In this document: one piece after another, positions 37,184 to 48,540 of the stretch
Position numbering within the stretch: position 1 is the stretch's first letter
Layout of the letters: each line of letters opens with the position of its first letter
NCBI GenBank assembly: GCA_023101885.1
Contig: JALPQD010000641.1
Coordinates: 372,001 to 436,000, forward strand
Length of the DNA stretch: 64,000 bases
From: Typhlomys cinereus
Taxonomy: Eukaryota; Chordata; Mammalia; Rodentia; Platacanthomyidae
Direction: 5' to 3'
Program-made: the position numbers and the translations under genes
The notes under the pieces: generated by a model
Told to the model about the DNA's origin: nothing
The model's input: the letters and a program-made list of their open reading frames with translations, nothing else
Database searches by the model: none

Positions 37184-37639
37184 AAAAGAAGCTTTCGAAA
37201 TTGAGAACAGTTCTAGTCTGTTGGTATGCACATACGTATTTAGTGGACAGTTTGACCATATGTCCATTTAGCAAAATATAAGTAGTAAAATCCTCCCCAG
37301 GGCCTGCTACCTTCTCAGCAACAGGCTTCCTACCAGGTTTACAGTACTGGGTGTGTATTCCCTCATGTGCAGTGGGCCTCAGATATAATCAGAATATTGT
37401 TAACTACCCCCCGAACAAAATGCCACTATTGTATTTGTGGAATTATCATGTCTACCGTATTTTGGCATGCTGGTATCAGAATTCAAGAAAACTATATGCC
37501 TTTTCTCTCCACAATTCAAACATTCTAGTAATGAAGCACATAGATAAAAATTCATAATAATATGTCTCTTATAATGTTAGATAAGGTAATACTTTGAACA
37601 CTAAAATTTAGTTTTTTGTTTCATTGATTCATAGGCATT

Positions 37640-37800
37640 TAATATCTATATATGTATGTATATTTGTGTGTATGTGTGCGTGTGGGTAGATAGAGGTCAG
37701 AGGACAACTTTGTGAGAATCTCTCCTTCCAATTAGTGGGTTCCAGGGATTGTCCATGTAGGCAAACATCTTTACCAGCTGAATAATCTCACCATCCCCAC
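37640..37800 (-). repeat. B2/B3-like SINE fragment
   Basis: The plus strand has gtgtgtatgtgtgcgtgtgg, then agaggtcagaggacaacttt gtgagaatctctcc and ttaccagctgaataatctca ccatcccc, the reverse complement of a B3-like element with its head to the right. Confidence 0.6.
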
Positions 37801-38159
37801 ATCTAGACATTTTTCAAGCAGAAGTTAAGTCTTCTTTATTTTTTTAATCCCTCGAAGAACACTATCTCAGTGAGTTGTGTAGGAGTGCCTAGTCAGTGAA
37901 AGAATGAATGTGTGGGTATCCATATGTTGGCTGTTTACAGTGTAATATGGTGTAAAATGACAATCAGTAAACAAATCAACTCTGGGTAGAATAGAATCTT
38001 CTCCACGTTACTATGTAATAAACCATTAGAAAAATAATTAAACAAAAAAAAAGACTCAAAAACATCTCTCTAATACCCATAACTGTATGCTAGGAAAGTA
38101 AATTTTGATAGTTACTAGGCATCTTTTCATTGAACATTATTATTACTATTATTGTAATG

Positions 38160-38315
38160 CATGATGCATGACTATGAATGTGCATGTGGAGGCTAAAAGA
38201 TAACTTTGTGAGTTGGTCCTCTTCCACATTTGCATGGACTCTGGGCATTGCATTCAGGTCACTAAGGTTTATGTGGTGAGAGCTTTTAAGCCACTTAGCC
38301 ATTCTAGTGGCTCCT
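38160..38315 (-). repeat. B2/B3-like SINE fragment
   Basis: aatgtgcatgtggaggctaa aagataactttgtgagttgg is followed by gcattcaggtcactaaggtt and agccacttagccattctagt ggctc, the same family and orientation as the copy at 37640. Confidence 0.55.
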
Positions 38316-38969
38316 AAGTGTCTCTTTATTAAAGATTTTTTAGTGACCATGTACTCCTGAGTATCAGCCAGGTGGCTATTTGTATTTAAGTGACCTTTAC
38401 TGACTGTTGCTTCCTCAGAAAACAGATGATAGACTAAAGAGGTTGTGGAACCAACCAGTGGCCTGCAACACCCCTGATATTTTGTTTAGTATAAGTCTGT
38501 TAACGAGACAGCTGATTGTTCCTACCAGATGTGTGGATTGTTCCAGAAATCAATCACTCCATTCAACTAGAGACCTCCTGAGTTAATCTGGCCCAGTAGC
38601 TCTCTCATTCTTTGTGTGTTGAAACTGATGGTTGAGGAGCCATCAACTAATCTGTCCAAAGCCCACCACATACACATACCAAAAGATGAAAATTAGTTGT
38701 TTTGATATAAATGGAAAAGTTTATGATTAAAGTTGACTAAATGGTATAAATATGAATTGTTTATACGTTTCTTTATTATGTAGGATATTTGAAGAACAAT
38801 TTCTTTGCTTTATTTATTATTGAGGAAAATAATTTTTGCTAGCTAAGAAAAGGGAATATTAGGATAGATGCCACCATTTCAACTACCAGTCCCTTTAGGA
38901 CTGAGAGCAGCCTGAGATTCCAGAGTCTTTGTGCTGTCCCCGATTATTTGCTCGTGGAACAAGCTGTCA

Positions 38970-39060
38970 TTGTGAGGTCTGAGCCTCAGTCTCCTGTTGA
39001 CATGTGAAAGCTGGACTAAATGTCTAAGGGGTCTTCTAGCTCTGAGCATGAAGCTCTGTG
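38970..39060 (+). repeat. MIR/MIR3-like 3' fragment
   Basis: gcctcagtctcctgttgaca tgtgaaagctggactaaatg tctaaggggtcttctagctc tgag follows the pattern cctcagtttcc...aaatg..ggactagatg...ttccagctctga of old tRNA-SINE 3' ends. Confidence 0.5.
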
Positions 39061-39234
39061 AAACATTTATGTCTCTGTTGGTGTGGGTCGCATCATTTCA
39101 GGTAGCCAACAGGTCATGAAATCCTTGTACTTTGGGGGTATATGCCCCAGGGCATTTGGCATTTGTGAAGGACTGCCTTAGATTCCAAAGGTGTTTTCTC
39201 CGGTATTAACATGTAAAAACATTATGTATGAATG

Positions 39235-39480
39235 TAAATTTAAATCTAGATTGCACATATGAGAGAAAACATGGCAGTTATCTTTCTGAGTCAGGCTTGT
39301 TTACCTTGACAAAATGAATTCTTATTGCCCTGTAAATGACATAATTGAGTTTTTCTTTTATGACTGAATAAAACTTCATTATGTACATATACCCTATTTT
39401 CTTTATCTGTTCTTCGGTTGACATGAGCCTTCTTTTAGGCTCCAAATTTTTTTCATAAGGCTGTGGTGGTATAACAGTAA
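39235..39480 (-). pseudogene. Decayed L1 ORF2 C-terminal fragment
   Basis: On the minus strand the reading frame within 39278-39601 includes IGYMYIMKFYSVIKEKLNY. This aligns with the conserved end of L1 ORF2 ([17 protein letters not shown] in the full copy here). The fragment is old and lies outside any larger L1 remnant I can see. Confidence 0.7.
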
Positions 39481-40479
39481 TGAGATGGCACTCTGTGCCA
39501 TGAATGCCCAAGGTGAATGCAGTCCTGAATTGGGCAGCTGTGGAATGAATGTGGAAGGCATCACTGAGCCAACTTTGACCTTCTGTAGTCATCAAGAGCA
39601 AAAAGGTTTTTCCTTCTCTTTAGTTCTTGATTTTCTTAAAATCCAGAACACAGCAGCAGGACAATAGCTTGATTAATTTCATTTTAGTTGAGTATCAGCC
39701 TACTGTATCCTATCTGTTCTCCCAGGGAAAGGTGTTGTCTCTTCTCCCAAAGGAAGTCAGGGTTCAAATAATGTTACTGCCTTCCTTTGTTAAGAGAATT
39801 CTATTCAGGTGATTTTTGTTGCTTTGCTTTTTTGATTTAGTGGGAGGAAATTTTTGGATCTCTAAAGGAGCTAAGGAGGCGAACATAGAAAGTGTAATGT
39901 AGCTGGAATTGGACTGATCTTTGAAATGGAGAAAAGCAAGTGATAGTTTCATGTGTGTTTTCTATTAGTGGACAGGCTACTTAACAGCTCACCTTTGCAT
40001 TCTGGAGGCCAGCCTTTGTTAGGTCTGCTGGGACTTTAATAGATTTGAGTTGTTCAAGATTCAGCCCATGAAGGGCTCAGATAAGGAGGGAAGCTGCTGT
40101 TCCCACTACTGCTAGTTTCCTAAGCCTAATCTCTATGATTGGTTAATGTTGGAGTCCTCGTTGTGAATTTGGAAGTGGTTTTCAAAATAACCAAAAACTC
40201 TGAGTTTCAAGTGAAACTTTACTGAAATCCAAATTTGGAGATCCTAGTAAATCACCCAGTTTCTATGTATATAATATTGTGATACATGAATTTGTAAATT
40301 TCGTGTTAGGTAGAGTGGTGTAATATCTTGTCAGGTCAGTGGTGAGTTGAAGTTCTAGGAAATGACCTAGTGTGTGCACAGTGCCCAGAGATTTATCCTC
40401 TCCTAGGATTTTTTTTAAATCAAATATCACTTTCTTGAATTAAACATTAGTTAAGAGTATCTTTGCTGTTTAAATTATA

Positions 40480-40545
40480 TTGGGAGTGACTCTGCCATTT
40501 TCTAGCTGTGAAACATTGGGTAAAGAACTACTTTAAGCTACACTG
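40480..40545 (+). repeat. MIR SINE fragment
   Basis: Contains ggagtgactctgccattttc tagctgtgaaacattgggta aagaactac, the MIR motif ctctgccacttactagctgtgtgaccttgggcaag. It ends in an A-run at 40551-40565. Confidence 0.6.
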
Positions 40546-40984
40546 ACCAGAAAAAAAAAAAAAAAGAATGATCGCATGTCTGCTGTATCTTCTTATTGTG
40601 GGGTTTCATGAGTTACTTTTCCCTCACCTTGAGTCGATGTGCTAAGAATAGCATTGGGGGAGAGGTTTGTGGAATGAAGAGATGAATAAATGCATTCACT
40701 TCGATGGGACAGATACATGATTACAGATGCGTCTTCATTTTCGATCTTTCTAGAAGTACCAAGGTTTAGTTTGGGAGCTAAATTGCCAAAACCTGATGTT
40801 TTCTATCAAATAATTAGATGTATTTCTACTTCCTAACCATCTTCACAAGTATGTGTGAGACACAGATGAAGAGCTGCAGACATCTTATGTAAATTGCCTT
40901 TGAGTCTTAACCAGTTGTCATATACTTTTAATGCAACAATTAAGCAAATATTATTGAAATAATTAAATTAAATATTAGAATTCA

Positions 40985-41110
40985 ATAAATAAAATTCAAT
41001 TTATTAGAGAAAGAGAGAGATCCACACATGTACTATGCGAGCTTCTGGGGATCAAACTCACATCACCAGATTTGCAAGCAGTCACCTTACCCACTGAGAT
41101 ATCTTACTGT
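40985..41110 (-). repeat. B2/B3-like SINE fragment with GA-rich start
   Basis: tttattagagaaagagagag is followed by gcttctggggatcaaactca catcaccag and cagtcaccttacccactgag atatct, the reverse complement of a tRNA-SINE head. The same structure occurs at 43490-43690 and 62560-62725. Confidence 0.6.
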
Positions 41111-41381
41111 TCATATAAATTTTTGCAGAAATATTTCAGAAGATCTGATTGTTCCTGAATGGAAAAATAGTAAACATGGAATTTATAATTTAAATATAAA
41201 TTGCACCAAGTAAATGGCTATCAAAACAAACAAGCATGTGTTAAACTGACATTAAATTACATATCATTTTGTATATACACTTGTATGCTTGAAGAAAAAT
41301 AATTCTCCGGATGGGTTATATGACCTCTTCTGCCAAATAGATCAGATAGAGAATGAGAAACCTACTCTTCCTTTTCATTTG

Positions 41382-41744
41382 TTTTTTTTTTCAAGGAAAA
41401 AAATGCCCCTCTTTATTTCTTAAGTTTCTTATCCCTTAAATATTCACATTAATAAATCTTATAGTACACGTAAAATAGGACATGTGAGTTACACAATGTA
41501 CACTATTCTAAGGGGCAACTTAAAACAGTAAAGGATCCAACAATTTGGGAAATGATGTCAAATCTTTCTGTTTACTGTCTGTAAACAAAAGGCTGAGTCT
41601 TGTGGTCACCACAGGACAGCAAGGACCCTGCCGGCATGAAGGAAGAACCCACGCTAGGTGACCTAGGCCAGCGCCAACTGGCAGCTCTGCAGCAGCTGCA
41701 GCTCCTGCGTGTTCACATCATCAGGCTCTGTAGTGCTGGCCCAG
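41382..41744 (-). pseudogene. Processed pseudogene: 3' end of an unidentified mRNA
   Basis: On the minus strand this segment ends in a 10 A tail (plus-strand T-run 41382-41391) preceded 20 bases upstream by AATAAA (41412-41417). It is bounded by a 16 bp target-site duplication, TCTTCCTTTTCATTTG (41366-41381) and TCTTCTTTTTCATTTG (41745-41760), one mismatch. These are the marks of L1-driven retrocopying. The 5' part is GC-rich and one frame reads ASTTEPDDVNTQELQLLQSC followed by QLALA and a stop at 41663-41665. That could be the C-terminus of the source protein. The rest would be 3' UTR. I do not recognise the source gene. The plus-strand ORF 41600-41785 is then a shadow. Confidence 0.8.
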
Positions 41745-41760
41745 TCTTCTTTTTCATTTG

Positions 41761-43489
41761 TAAGAGGCTAATGATATTAACTTAACAAAGAAACATTGCA
41801 TAACCCATGATTTTGATGATTTTTTTTTCTGTCATGTGAAGTTTGAAAAGACACCATCAACCTTTTCAACTCTGGATAGATTTTCTGAAAGTTATTACCA
41901 TACAATAGTCAGAAACCGCATCCCATTTCAGTGAAGTTTCGAAGCAAACACAATTGGAAACCTCTTGTATTTAGAGATAGTTGTGACCATGGGGAATCAA
42001 AGTGACATGCTTTGAAGTTAAGTCAAGTGTGGAGTGATTCACCCCAGGCATGATTCAATGGAATCCCAATTAGACAGCCAGATCACCTCCACAGCTTCAT
42101 TTGATTGTTTTTTAATCCCATGAGTCCTTTTCTTTAGACATTTCCATCATAGGGGTTCCATGACATGGAGGTAGGGGGCAGGGAATAAAAGGACCTCTCA
42201 CTTGTGTGGGGACAAAGTGAAAAAGAAAAACAGGTGCATCAAGAGTAAGGGAGGCTGGGGTGCACAGCTGGCCCAGAGAAAGTGCTATGGTGGGCTGGGT
42301 CACAAAGTCATTTGGGGCTTTCTCAGAACTCCCAGGCCTGGCCCACGTACGAAATGGGTATTCACGATGGCTGTGGTTTATTTTCAATTTAGTTAACTAC
42401 TTTTCAAATCGACATGATATTTTATAGCAATTAACTCTAATTACAAATCTTAAAAACATTTTAAGGATAATTGCATGCCTAATTATTGTTCCTTCATTCT
42501 CACTTAATCTAAAAGAATTTAGCTGTGTCATCTTGACAAGCCCTGAGTGTTTTATAAAAGTGACGGTGAATTATCTGTTCCTTTACTATTGCACACATTT
42601 TCACCAACTCTCTTCAAGCCGAAGATTTCTGTGAGTGTTTGTTGTGATTCCTTGTGTACACGCTCCTTGCATGCTCACTGTTGTATCTATGGTTCTTTAG
42701 GTGGGATTAACACGGTTCTCAAGGCAAAGGATTCTGACAATGTAATGACAGGGCCAATTAATCACTGAGAACAAGAGAAGAGTTGAGCTCCATATTTTCT
42801 GATGATGACTGGAGGCTTGTCAGCAGGCCTCCAAGTGAGTTATTGAGCCCACTCTGTTTGGAGTGTCACAATGGCATTTCTGCCATCAGGCTATTAGAAC
42901 TGCATTTGGGGATGTTGAAAAACATCCAGAGACTAATTTGTATGACTTAACAGGCTGAAACTTGAAAAACTGAAGGGAGCTCTGTGGTGGGTATTAACGA
43001 TAGGGTGACTTGATGGCAGAAGTCAGCCACAGGGGATGCAAACATACTGAATGAATCTCTGCAGTTCATTGAATGGTCCCCAATAGTTGTTTGTGGTGAG
43101 GAAGGATCAGCTCAACTAGGACTGACAATAAGTAGTATACTTGCGACGAGTTTTTAACGAAACGGGCAGAACAAAGGGAGGGCACAGAAGAGGTAGGATC
43201 AAACTCCAGTTCACATGCTCGTTAGCTGGATAGCATCTGCTCACACAATTGGATAATGCAGAGCATTGTGGGTATTCAGGAATGTCCTCTTGGTCCAAAC
43301 CTTAGATTTATATTGTTCTGCAAAGCATTCAGTTTGGAAGATCACTTCTTTCTGAGAAAATGTTATCAGTTGATTTACAGCCACATATCATTTTGTAGTC
43401 TTTTTACCTCTCTGTCATTCGGATACAACAGGCATTTTAATTTATTCCTTTCCTGACCTGACCATGTGTTTAGATAATTGAAGAATTAT
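41761..43489. other. Unique sequence; possible conserved non-coding block
   Basis: No repeat recognised. 42370-42660 has several TAATTA/ATTTGCAT-like homeodomain and POU-type motifs (caattaactctaattacaaa, gcatgcctaattattgttcc) and no ORF, the look of a conserved enhancer. This is only an impression without an alignment. Confidence 0.3.
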
Positions 43490-43690
43490 CTTTATTATTA
43501 TATTTTATTAGAGGGAGATCGAGAGAGAGCAGATAGAGGCTTGCATACCATGGCACCTAGGTGGAGGCCAGAGGGCAAGTTTCCAAAATCATATCTCTCC
43601 CTTCACCATATGGAATTACGGGTATTGAACTCAGATCACTAGGTCCATGGGCAGGTATCTTGCACACTGAGCTTATCTTGTCAGCTCTGA
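43490..43690 (-). repeat. B2/B3-like SINE
   Basis: ttagagggagatcgagagag is followed by accatggcacctaggtggag gccagagggcaag and gggtattgaactcagatcac taggtcc, with head sequence to the right (cactgagcttatcttgtcag ctctg). Orientation is minus. Confidence 0.65.
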
Positions 43691-44106
43691 AAAATTTTCT
43701 TTAATCATGAATTTTTATCATTAAAGCTTTACCCACTATTTATAGCATTACTGTTGGGGTATAGTTGCATTGGCATATGAACAGCATTTAATCTTACATT
43801 AATATATGTAGTTATTGTATGAAACTAGCAGTTGCATAAAAATATTTCTTTGTAGGTTCTTACCACTCTTCTATAAACTGAGAAAATGTTGATATTTGTT
43901 CTTATAATTTCTACAGTGGTAAAACAAAGAGTAATGACTTAAGTCTTGCCACACCTGACAGTGATGTATGATGACAGCTTATCTCTGTAACTGTGAGAGG
44001 TACGTCATAGACCTCACAGTCTTTCTATCACGCAGAACTTGCCTTTTCCCATCTTGAAGGGCTACATTTACTGTGATGCATCTCTTATTAACAAAGTATT
44101 TACTAA
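43691..44106. other. Unique sequence, nothing recognised
   Basis: AT-rich, with no ORF or repeat that I can support. Confidence 0.45.
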
Positions 44107-44320
44107 GGGGCTGGAGAGATGTTCCAGGGGCTAAGCCTTTGTCTTGCAAGCAAAAGTACCTGAGTTTGGATCCTAGCTCCCAAATAAACTTGCCTGGCCA
44201 ATATGGAAGCAGCCTGTATTTCCAGCTCTGGAAGGTGGAGCCTGAGAAAGCCCAGAGCAAAGCAAGGAGGAGGTAGAGCAATCCAGGATGATTCCCAAAG
44301 TCATGCTTGGGCTTCCACAG

Positions 44321-44352
<32 letters not shown>
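44107..44352 (+). repeat. tRNA-derived SINE with (CA)n tail
   Basis: Head ggggctggagagatgttcca ggggctaagcc, box B gagtttggatcctagctccc, body ggaaggtggagcctgagaaa and caatccaggatgattcccaa. It ends in a pure CA tract at 44321-44350. Confidence 0.88.
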
Positions 44353-44353
<1 letters not shown>

Positions 44354-45533
44354 GAAAGTGCTTAGCGTCCACTTACTGAGTTATGAATTCTGGCAGGTGA
44401 AGGGAGCACAGAATTGCCTAAGATATAACTCCAATTACTAACAGCCATTTACAGATAACTAATGTATACTTAAAAACAAGGACCATAGGTAGAACTACAT
44501 TGCTGTTGGCTTCAGATAAGGGAAGAGTTACTTCTTGTTGAAGATACTGAGGGAGAATTTTTTTGTTCATCCACTCATTCATTCAATCAATAAGCATAGG
44601 AGCAATTACAGAAACAAAAAATTGTGTGCCCATGTGGAGTTCACTTTTGTGGGAAAGGAAGAACCCCATACTATTAGCTTTATTATGGATATGGATAAGT
44701 GTTGTGCACATACATGAATCTTTTGGAACAGTGCCTAGTTTTCATCCCTTACCTCAAATTGAAATCTTAGTGTGAACATGACACTCCTTGCAAGTAAGAT
44801 TCAACCTGAGGGAACTCATTCATAAGAAATAGGACTAGTCTGGGAAGAATAATGCACATGGCTCTGGTGGCTGGTTTTCTTGGAAGTGACTGTGTACTTT
44901 TGGAATTGTTCAAACACAACTGCATTTAGCATCTGACCCATGTGTTCACACACACTTGTATTCTATAGGGCAGAACCAGCAGATGGGTATCATCACAAGT
45001 GCCTGTCTTTCCATGAATTGCCCTAGCTTTTGGCTGGTTTAATCTGGTTCTTAGCATCCCTAGGCACATAGGCTGCTGTTTCAAGACAGAGGCACAGTAG
45101 GAAGTACTGGGGGAGCCCTATACCTCCCTTCTCAAATGAGCTTTAGCACAGCATGGTTGGAGGCCCTTTTGCAGATTCGTTACAAGCCCCTGGAACTTTC
45201 TGAGACACAAAGCAATTAAAATGGATCTTTATTTGAGTCCTCTGTGATTTACCCTCTTAAAGTTCTGGGGGGAACTTTTTTTTGGTGGATGTAAAACATA
45301 GAGAATCATATTACATTATAATTTTTATTCTAGGTTTTACTAAAAATGATTTAAAGATAACAAGTGCAGGTGTTCTGCCTGAAGTCACACAGACCTCTAA
45401 GGTTTAAGTTTTGAGCGTCTTTTGCCCAATTGATGCATTTTTCATCAGAAAATGGATCTAAACTAACCTTGGTTTGATGAATAGTAATTAAATCTTTCCC
45501 TAAGAAAAAAATTGTATATCATTGCATATCATT
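44353..45533. other. Unique sequence, nothing recognised
   Basis: No supported gene or repeat. Two short overlapping ORFs (44535-44775) show no domain. Confidence 0.45.
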
Positions 45534-45537
45534 ACTT

Positions 45538-45966
45538 TTCCCATCCTTGTGCTCTTACAATCAAGATACTCCACACAAGTTAGGGCAGAAGCAATCATAA
45601 TAGGACTTTGCATGACCTGCGCTATGTCCAACACATTATTGACCCCATAAAGTCTAGCATGGACTAAAGGCACTAGGATCCTGGAGGCTAGGAACTGACA
45701 GTCACAGTAGTGTTCCTAAGCTTAAGGGGAACACAGAAAAGAGTTCTGGGAAATGCCCCTGGGTCCTTGCACCTCATCAGAGAGGAGGACCCAGAGAAGA
45801 GTTTGGCATGCACAGTAAAGGGATGGGGGGGGGGAGACACTGGGAGATGGGGAGGGAGGGGAAAGGGGAGGGGGAACAGGAGGGTGGGGGGGAGGTGTAG
45901 GGAGAGAGGGGCCCGGTGTACCTGTTAAGTTTGTATGAGCAGAAATAATAATAATAATAATAATAA
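45538..45966 (+). mobile_element. 5'-truncated L1 with small 5' inversion
   Basis: From 45563 the sequence is L1 3' UTR in plus orientation: aagatactccacacaagtta gggc, the G-rich tract 45820-45915, ttgtatgagcagaaataata and an (AAT)n tail to 45966. The preceding ~23 bases (45540-45562, cccatccttgtgctcttaca atc) belong to the adjacent part of the same L1 but in opposite orientation, with about 16 bases missing between. This is the pattern left by twin priming. Confidence 0.8.
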
Positions 45967-46475
45967 ACAAAGTGTAATATCCAAGAAAAAAGAAAAGAAA
46001 AATATTGTGTTTGCCTACTTAGAGTTTTTCTCTCTTGAGGTGTGTGTGTGTGTGTGTGTGTGTGTGGAGGGGGGGGTATTTTGGATGGCAGGTTTTTGTT
46101 TCAACATGAAAAGAAATCCATGGAAGTTTCCTAGAACAGAATTATCAGTGGCAAACAGAGACTTTCAAAATACTTCACAGCATAGAATTAGATATGAAGA
46201 AACAGGAGCCTAAGCTTAGGGGGATTAGGTTTAGGGAAAATGGTGCTTAAATTTCTGACCTTGAAACCAGCATTTAGACTCATTTTCTTTCTTTGAAAAA
46301 AAAAAGGGTGGAGATCTGCTTGGTTGTGATGGAGGATCAATTAAAATACTGTAGTTTGAGATAATGTTTTGTAAATTACAAAGTGCTATGTAAATGGGAG
46401 GCACTGCTGTATTATCAGCCGTGTTGAATGTCAGCTCTGTCAGGAAAAATGAAAATAAAGCACTCCTGTCTTTCC

Positions 46476-46490
46476 CCACTAGATGGCAGC
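46476..46490 (+). promoter_or_regulatory. CTCF-type motif
   Basis: CCACTAGATGGCAGC fits every position of the core consensus CCASYAGRKGGCRSY. It sits in unique sequence with no other strong feature nearby. Binding is inferred only. Confidence 0.5.
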
Positions 46491-46847
46491 AATTTAGTAA
46501 AATACCGACTGGGTATTGCACCTTTAAACCATGATTACATTCTGATTTGTGGGGCAACTAAGCAATGAACAAAGGGTGAAGTATTGAATAACAGAGAGCA
46601 GATACAGTCGGTAATGTTTAAAACCAATTCTCATTTGATATTCATTGGCTTTCAGTTTGTCAGAATTCTATGTCTATGAAAATGTATTTTTTAATTTTAT
46701 TGATGACCAAAAGATAGCTAAGCAAATACCTTCCACAAATAAGAAAAACGTTCAGCTCATTCAGAATTACAGCTAACAAACAAGTTTAAGGATTATCTGG
46801 AACACCACTTTACAAGTAATGGCTTCATCAATATTTGGGGTTGAAAA

Positions 46848-46980
46848 ACTGCCTTTGTTAAAGGCCAAATGGTAAATAATTGTGGCTTTGCAGGTTACAT
46901 GGTTTCTGTTGAAATTATGCTGTAGCTATTCCCCTCCACCAGAGATGGTATGAAAACAAATGGACATTGCTGAATTATCA
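46848..46980 (+). repeat. Ancient MER-type DNA transposon fragment (hAT-Charlie-like)
   Basis: gttaaaggccaaatggtaaa taattgtggctttgcaggtt acatggtttctgttgaaatt follows the familiar pattern aaagggccagatagtaaatattttaggctttgcgggccatatggtctctgt. The family is mammal-wide; I do not assign the exact MER number. Confidence 0.6.
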
Positions 46981-47300
46981 TCAGCTTACATTATGAAAAC
47001 TGAATTTCAAATTTCACCTAATTTTCACTAGTCACAAAATACTTTGTTAAAAACATTTTTGTCTGCTTTAAAATGTAAAAACTCTTTTTTAACCTTAAAA
47101 GAAATCATAAGACATAGTCATAAGATTGTTTAACTTGGTGGACCTATAGATTCATTTTTAAAGGCCTAAAACTTTTAGTTCTCTGATTGGCAGACTCTTC
47201 AGTGAGTATTTCCGTACATATATTGACAACTTTTATAGTAACAGATCATTGCACTTATTATTATTCATATTTATGTAGAAATATATCTATTTTTATTTAT

Positions 47301-47322
47301 TATTCATTTATTTATTTTGCAC

Positions 47323-47354
<32 letters not shown>

Positions 47355-47599
47355 CTGTTAGAGGGAAGTCTGTGTGCCGCTGTAGGACCAAGGATGATTT
47401 CAGTAATCATCCTGGATTGCTTCTACCTCCTTTTTGCTTTGCTCTGGGATTTCTCAGGCTCCACCCACCAGGGCTAGAAGTGCAGGCCTCTGCTGTTTCT
47501 GCCTGTCATTTTTTTTATGTGGGACCTGAAATCTGAACTCAGGTCCTTCTGGTTGGGAGACAGAATCTTAACTCCGAGCCATCTCTCCATCCTTTACCT
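47301..47599 (-). repeat. tRNA-derived SINE with (GT)n tail and target-site duplication
   Basis: Bounded by atctatttttatttat (47285-47300) and atctatttctatttat (47600-47615), 15 of 16 identical. Tail (GT)n at 47322-47342 on the left, body aatcatcctggattgcttct acctcc, head ctccgagccatctctccatc on the right. The low-complexity target makes the duplication slightly less certain. Confidence 0.82.
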
Positions 47600-47688
47600 A
47601 TCTATTTCTATTTATATGTTGGAAATCCACATGGCATTTTTCTGGGCCTATGTCTACTCTTGACCACCTGTCATAGGTACAGATGTCA

Positions 47689-47897
47689 ACTTGATGGTTG
47701 AGAGTTCAAGCTCTGAATACATTTACAGAGACTTACTAGTTATGACCAGAGAAAACCTGCAGGAAATTGTCTAGCTGATGAAGAAGGCCTAATTCATGGT
47801 AGGTGGGGCTAGGTCCTAGACAAGTGAATAAAATACAGAGAGCTGGTTGAGGAAGTTTACATTCTTTTTTTTTTTTAATTTTTTTATTATTTATTCA

Positions 47898-47937
<40 letters not shown>

Positions 47938-48395
47938 CGCATGTGTGTATGTGTGTGTGTGTAGAACCACGGACGAATCGGGAACCATCATGGACGCCTC
48001 CACCTCCTTCTGCCCCGGGATTCACAGGCTCCGCCCTACCAGGACCAGAAGCGCAGGCCGCCCCGGCTTCCGCCCAGCGTCTATACGTGGGATCTGGGAT
48101 CCGAACTCAGGACCTTCTGCCTACAAGGTAGAGGCTTAACCCCTGAGCCACCTCTCCAGCCCAGGAAGTTTACATTCTTATGTACACTTGGCCAGACATG
48201 TGGGTCTGGCTTGTAAGGATAGTCCCTCTCTCAGCTGTTATGTGGAGATAGTGTAATCATTTCCCTCGGCCTTGGTGTTGGTGTGAGCTCTCCTGTCAAG
48301 CTGGATGAAGAACTGCAACGGAACAATCATAAGAGAAAATAAATCCCTTGTTCCTTCAAGTTGTTTGATGGTGATTTTATCAGCAACCGTACAGA
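47689..48395 (+). repeat. LTR-like interspersed repeat, interrupted by a young SINE
   Basis: Starts tgtcaacttgatggttgaga and ends near tgatggtgattttatcagca acc, with gagaaaataaatcccttgtt (AATAAA) near the 3' end. Removing the SINE at 47867-48162 and one copy of its 17 bp duplication gives about 390 bases, collinear with the copy at 51765-52146. It looks like a solo LTR, but the family name and class are unknown to me. Confidence 0.7.
47867..48162 (-). repeat. Young tRNA-derived SINE with perfect 17 bp target-site duplication
   Basis: Flanked by aggaagtttacattctt at 47850-47866 and 48163-48179, identical. On the minus strand: head gggctggagaggtggctcag, body ggatcccagatcccacgtat and ctggtcctggtagggcggag, then gtccgtggttctacacacac and an AC tract, ending in AATAAAT and an A tail. 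CpG content is high, another sign of youth. It sits inside an LTR-like repeat. Confidence 0.95.
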
Positions 48396-48540
48396 CCTTG
48401 TGACTTTAAGAACAAAAATTTCAAATAATTTTTGCATTGGTTGATGAGTCAACTACACCCAGGTAAATTAGAATTTTGTTTCTTTCCAATCTATTCAAGC
48501 ATTTAACACATGTGTTGGTTCCACTCTCTAAGGTTTGAGA

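Larger units (their letters stand above)
37184..39234. other. Mostly unique sequence with three old SINE pieces
   Basis: No gene recognised. SINE fragments at 37640-37800 and 38160-38315 and a MIR-like piece at 38970-39060 are listed separately. Confidence 0.45.
39481..41365. other. Mostly unique sequence
   Basis: No gene recognised. A MIR piece near 40480-40545 and a tRNA-SINE fragment near 40985-41110 are the only repeats I can support. Confidence 0.45.
45967..47284. other. Mostly unique sequence with a CTCF-type motif and a MER relic
   Basis: A (GT)n tract lies at 46040-46066. A MIR3-like piece may lie at 46350-46420. A CTCF-type motif and an old DNA transposon piece are listed separately. 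No gene recognised. Confidence 0.4.

Noticed and set aside
41600..41785. Plus-strand ORF rich in Leu/Gln
   Set aside because: It is the antisense of a minus-strand processed pseudogene defined by poly(A), AATAAA and target-site duplication.
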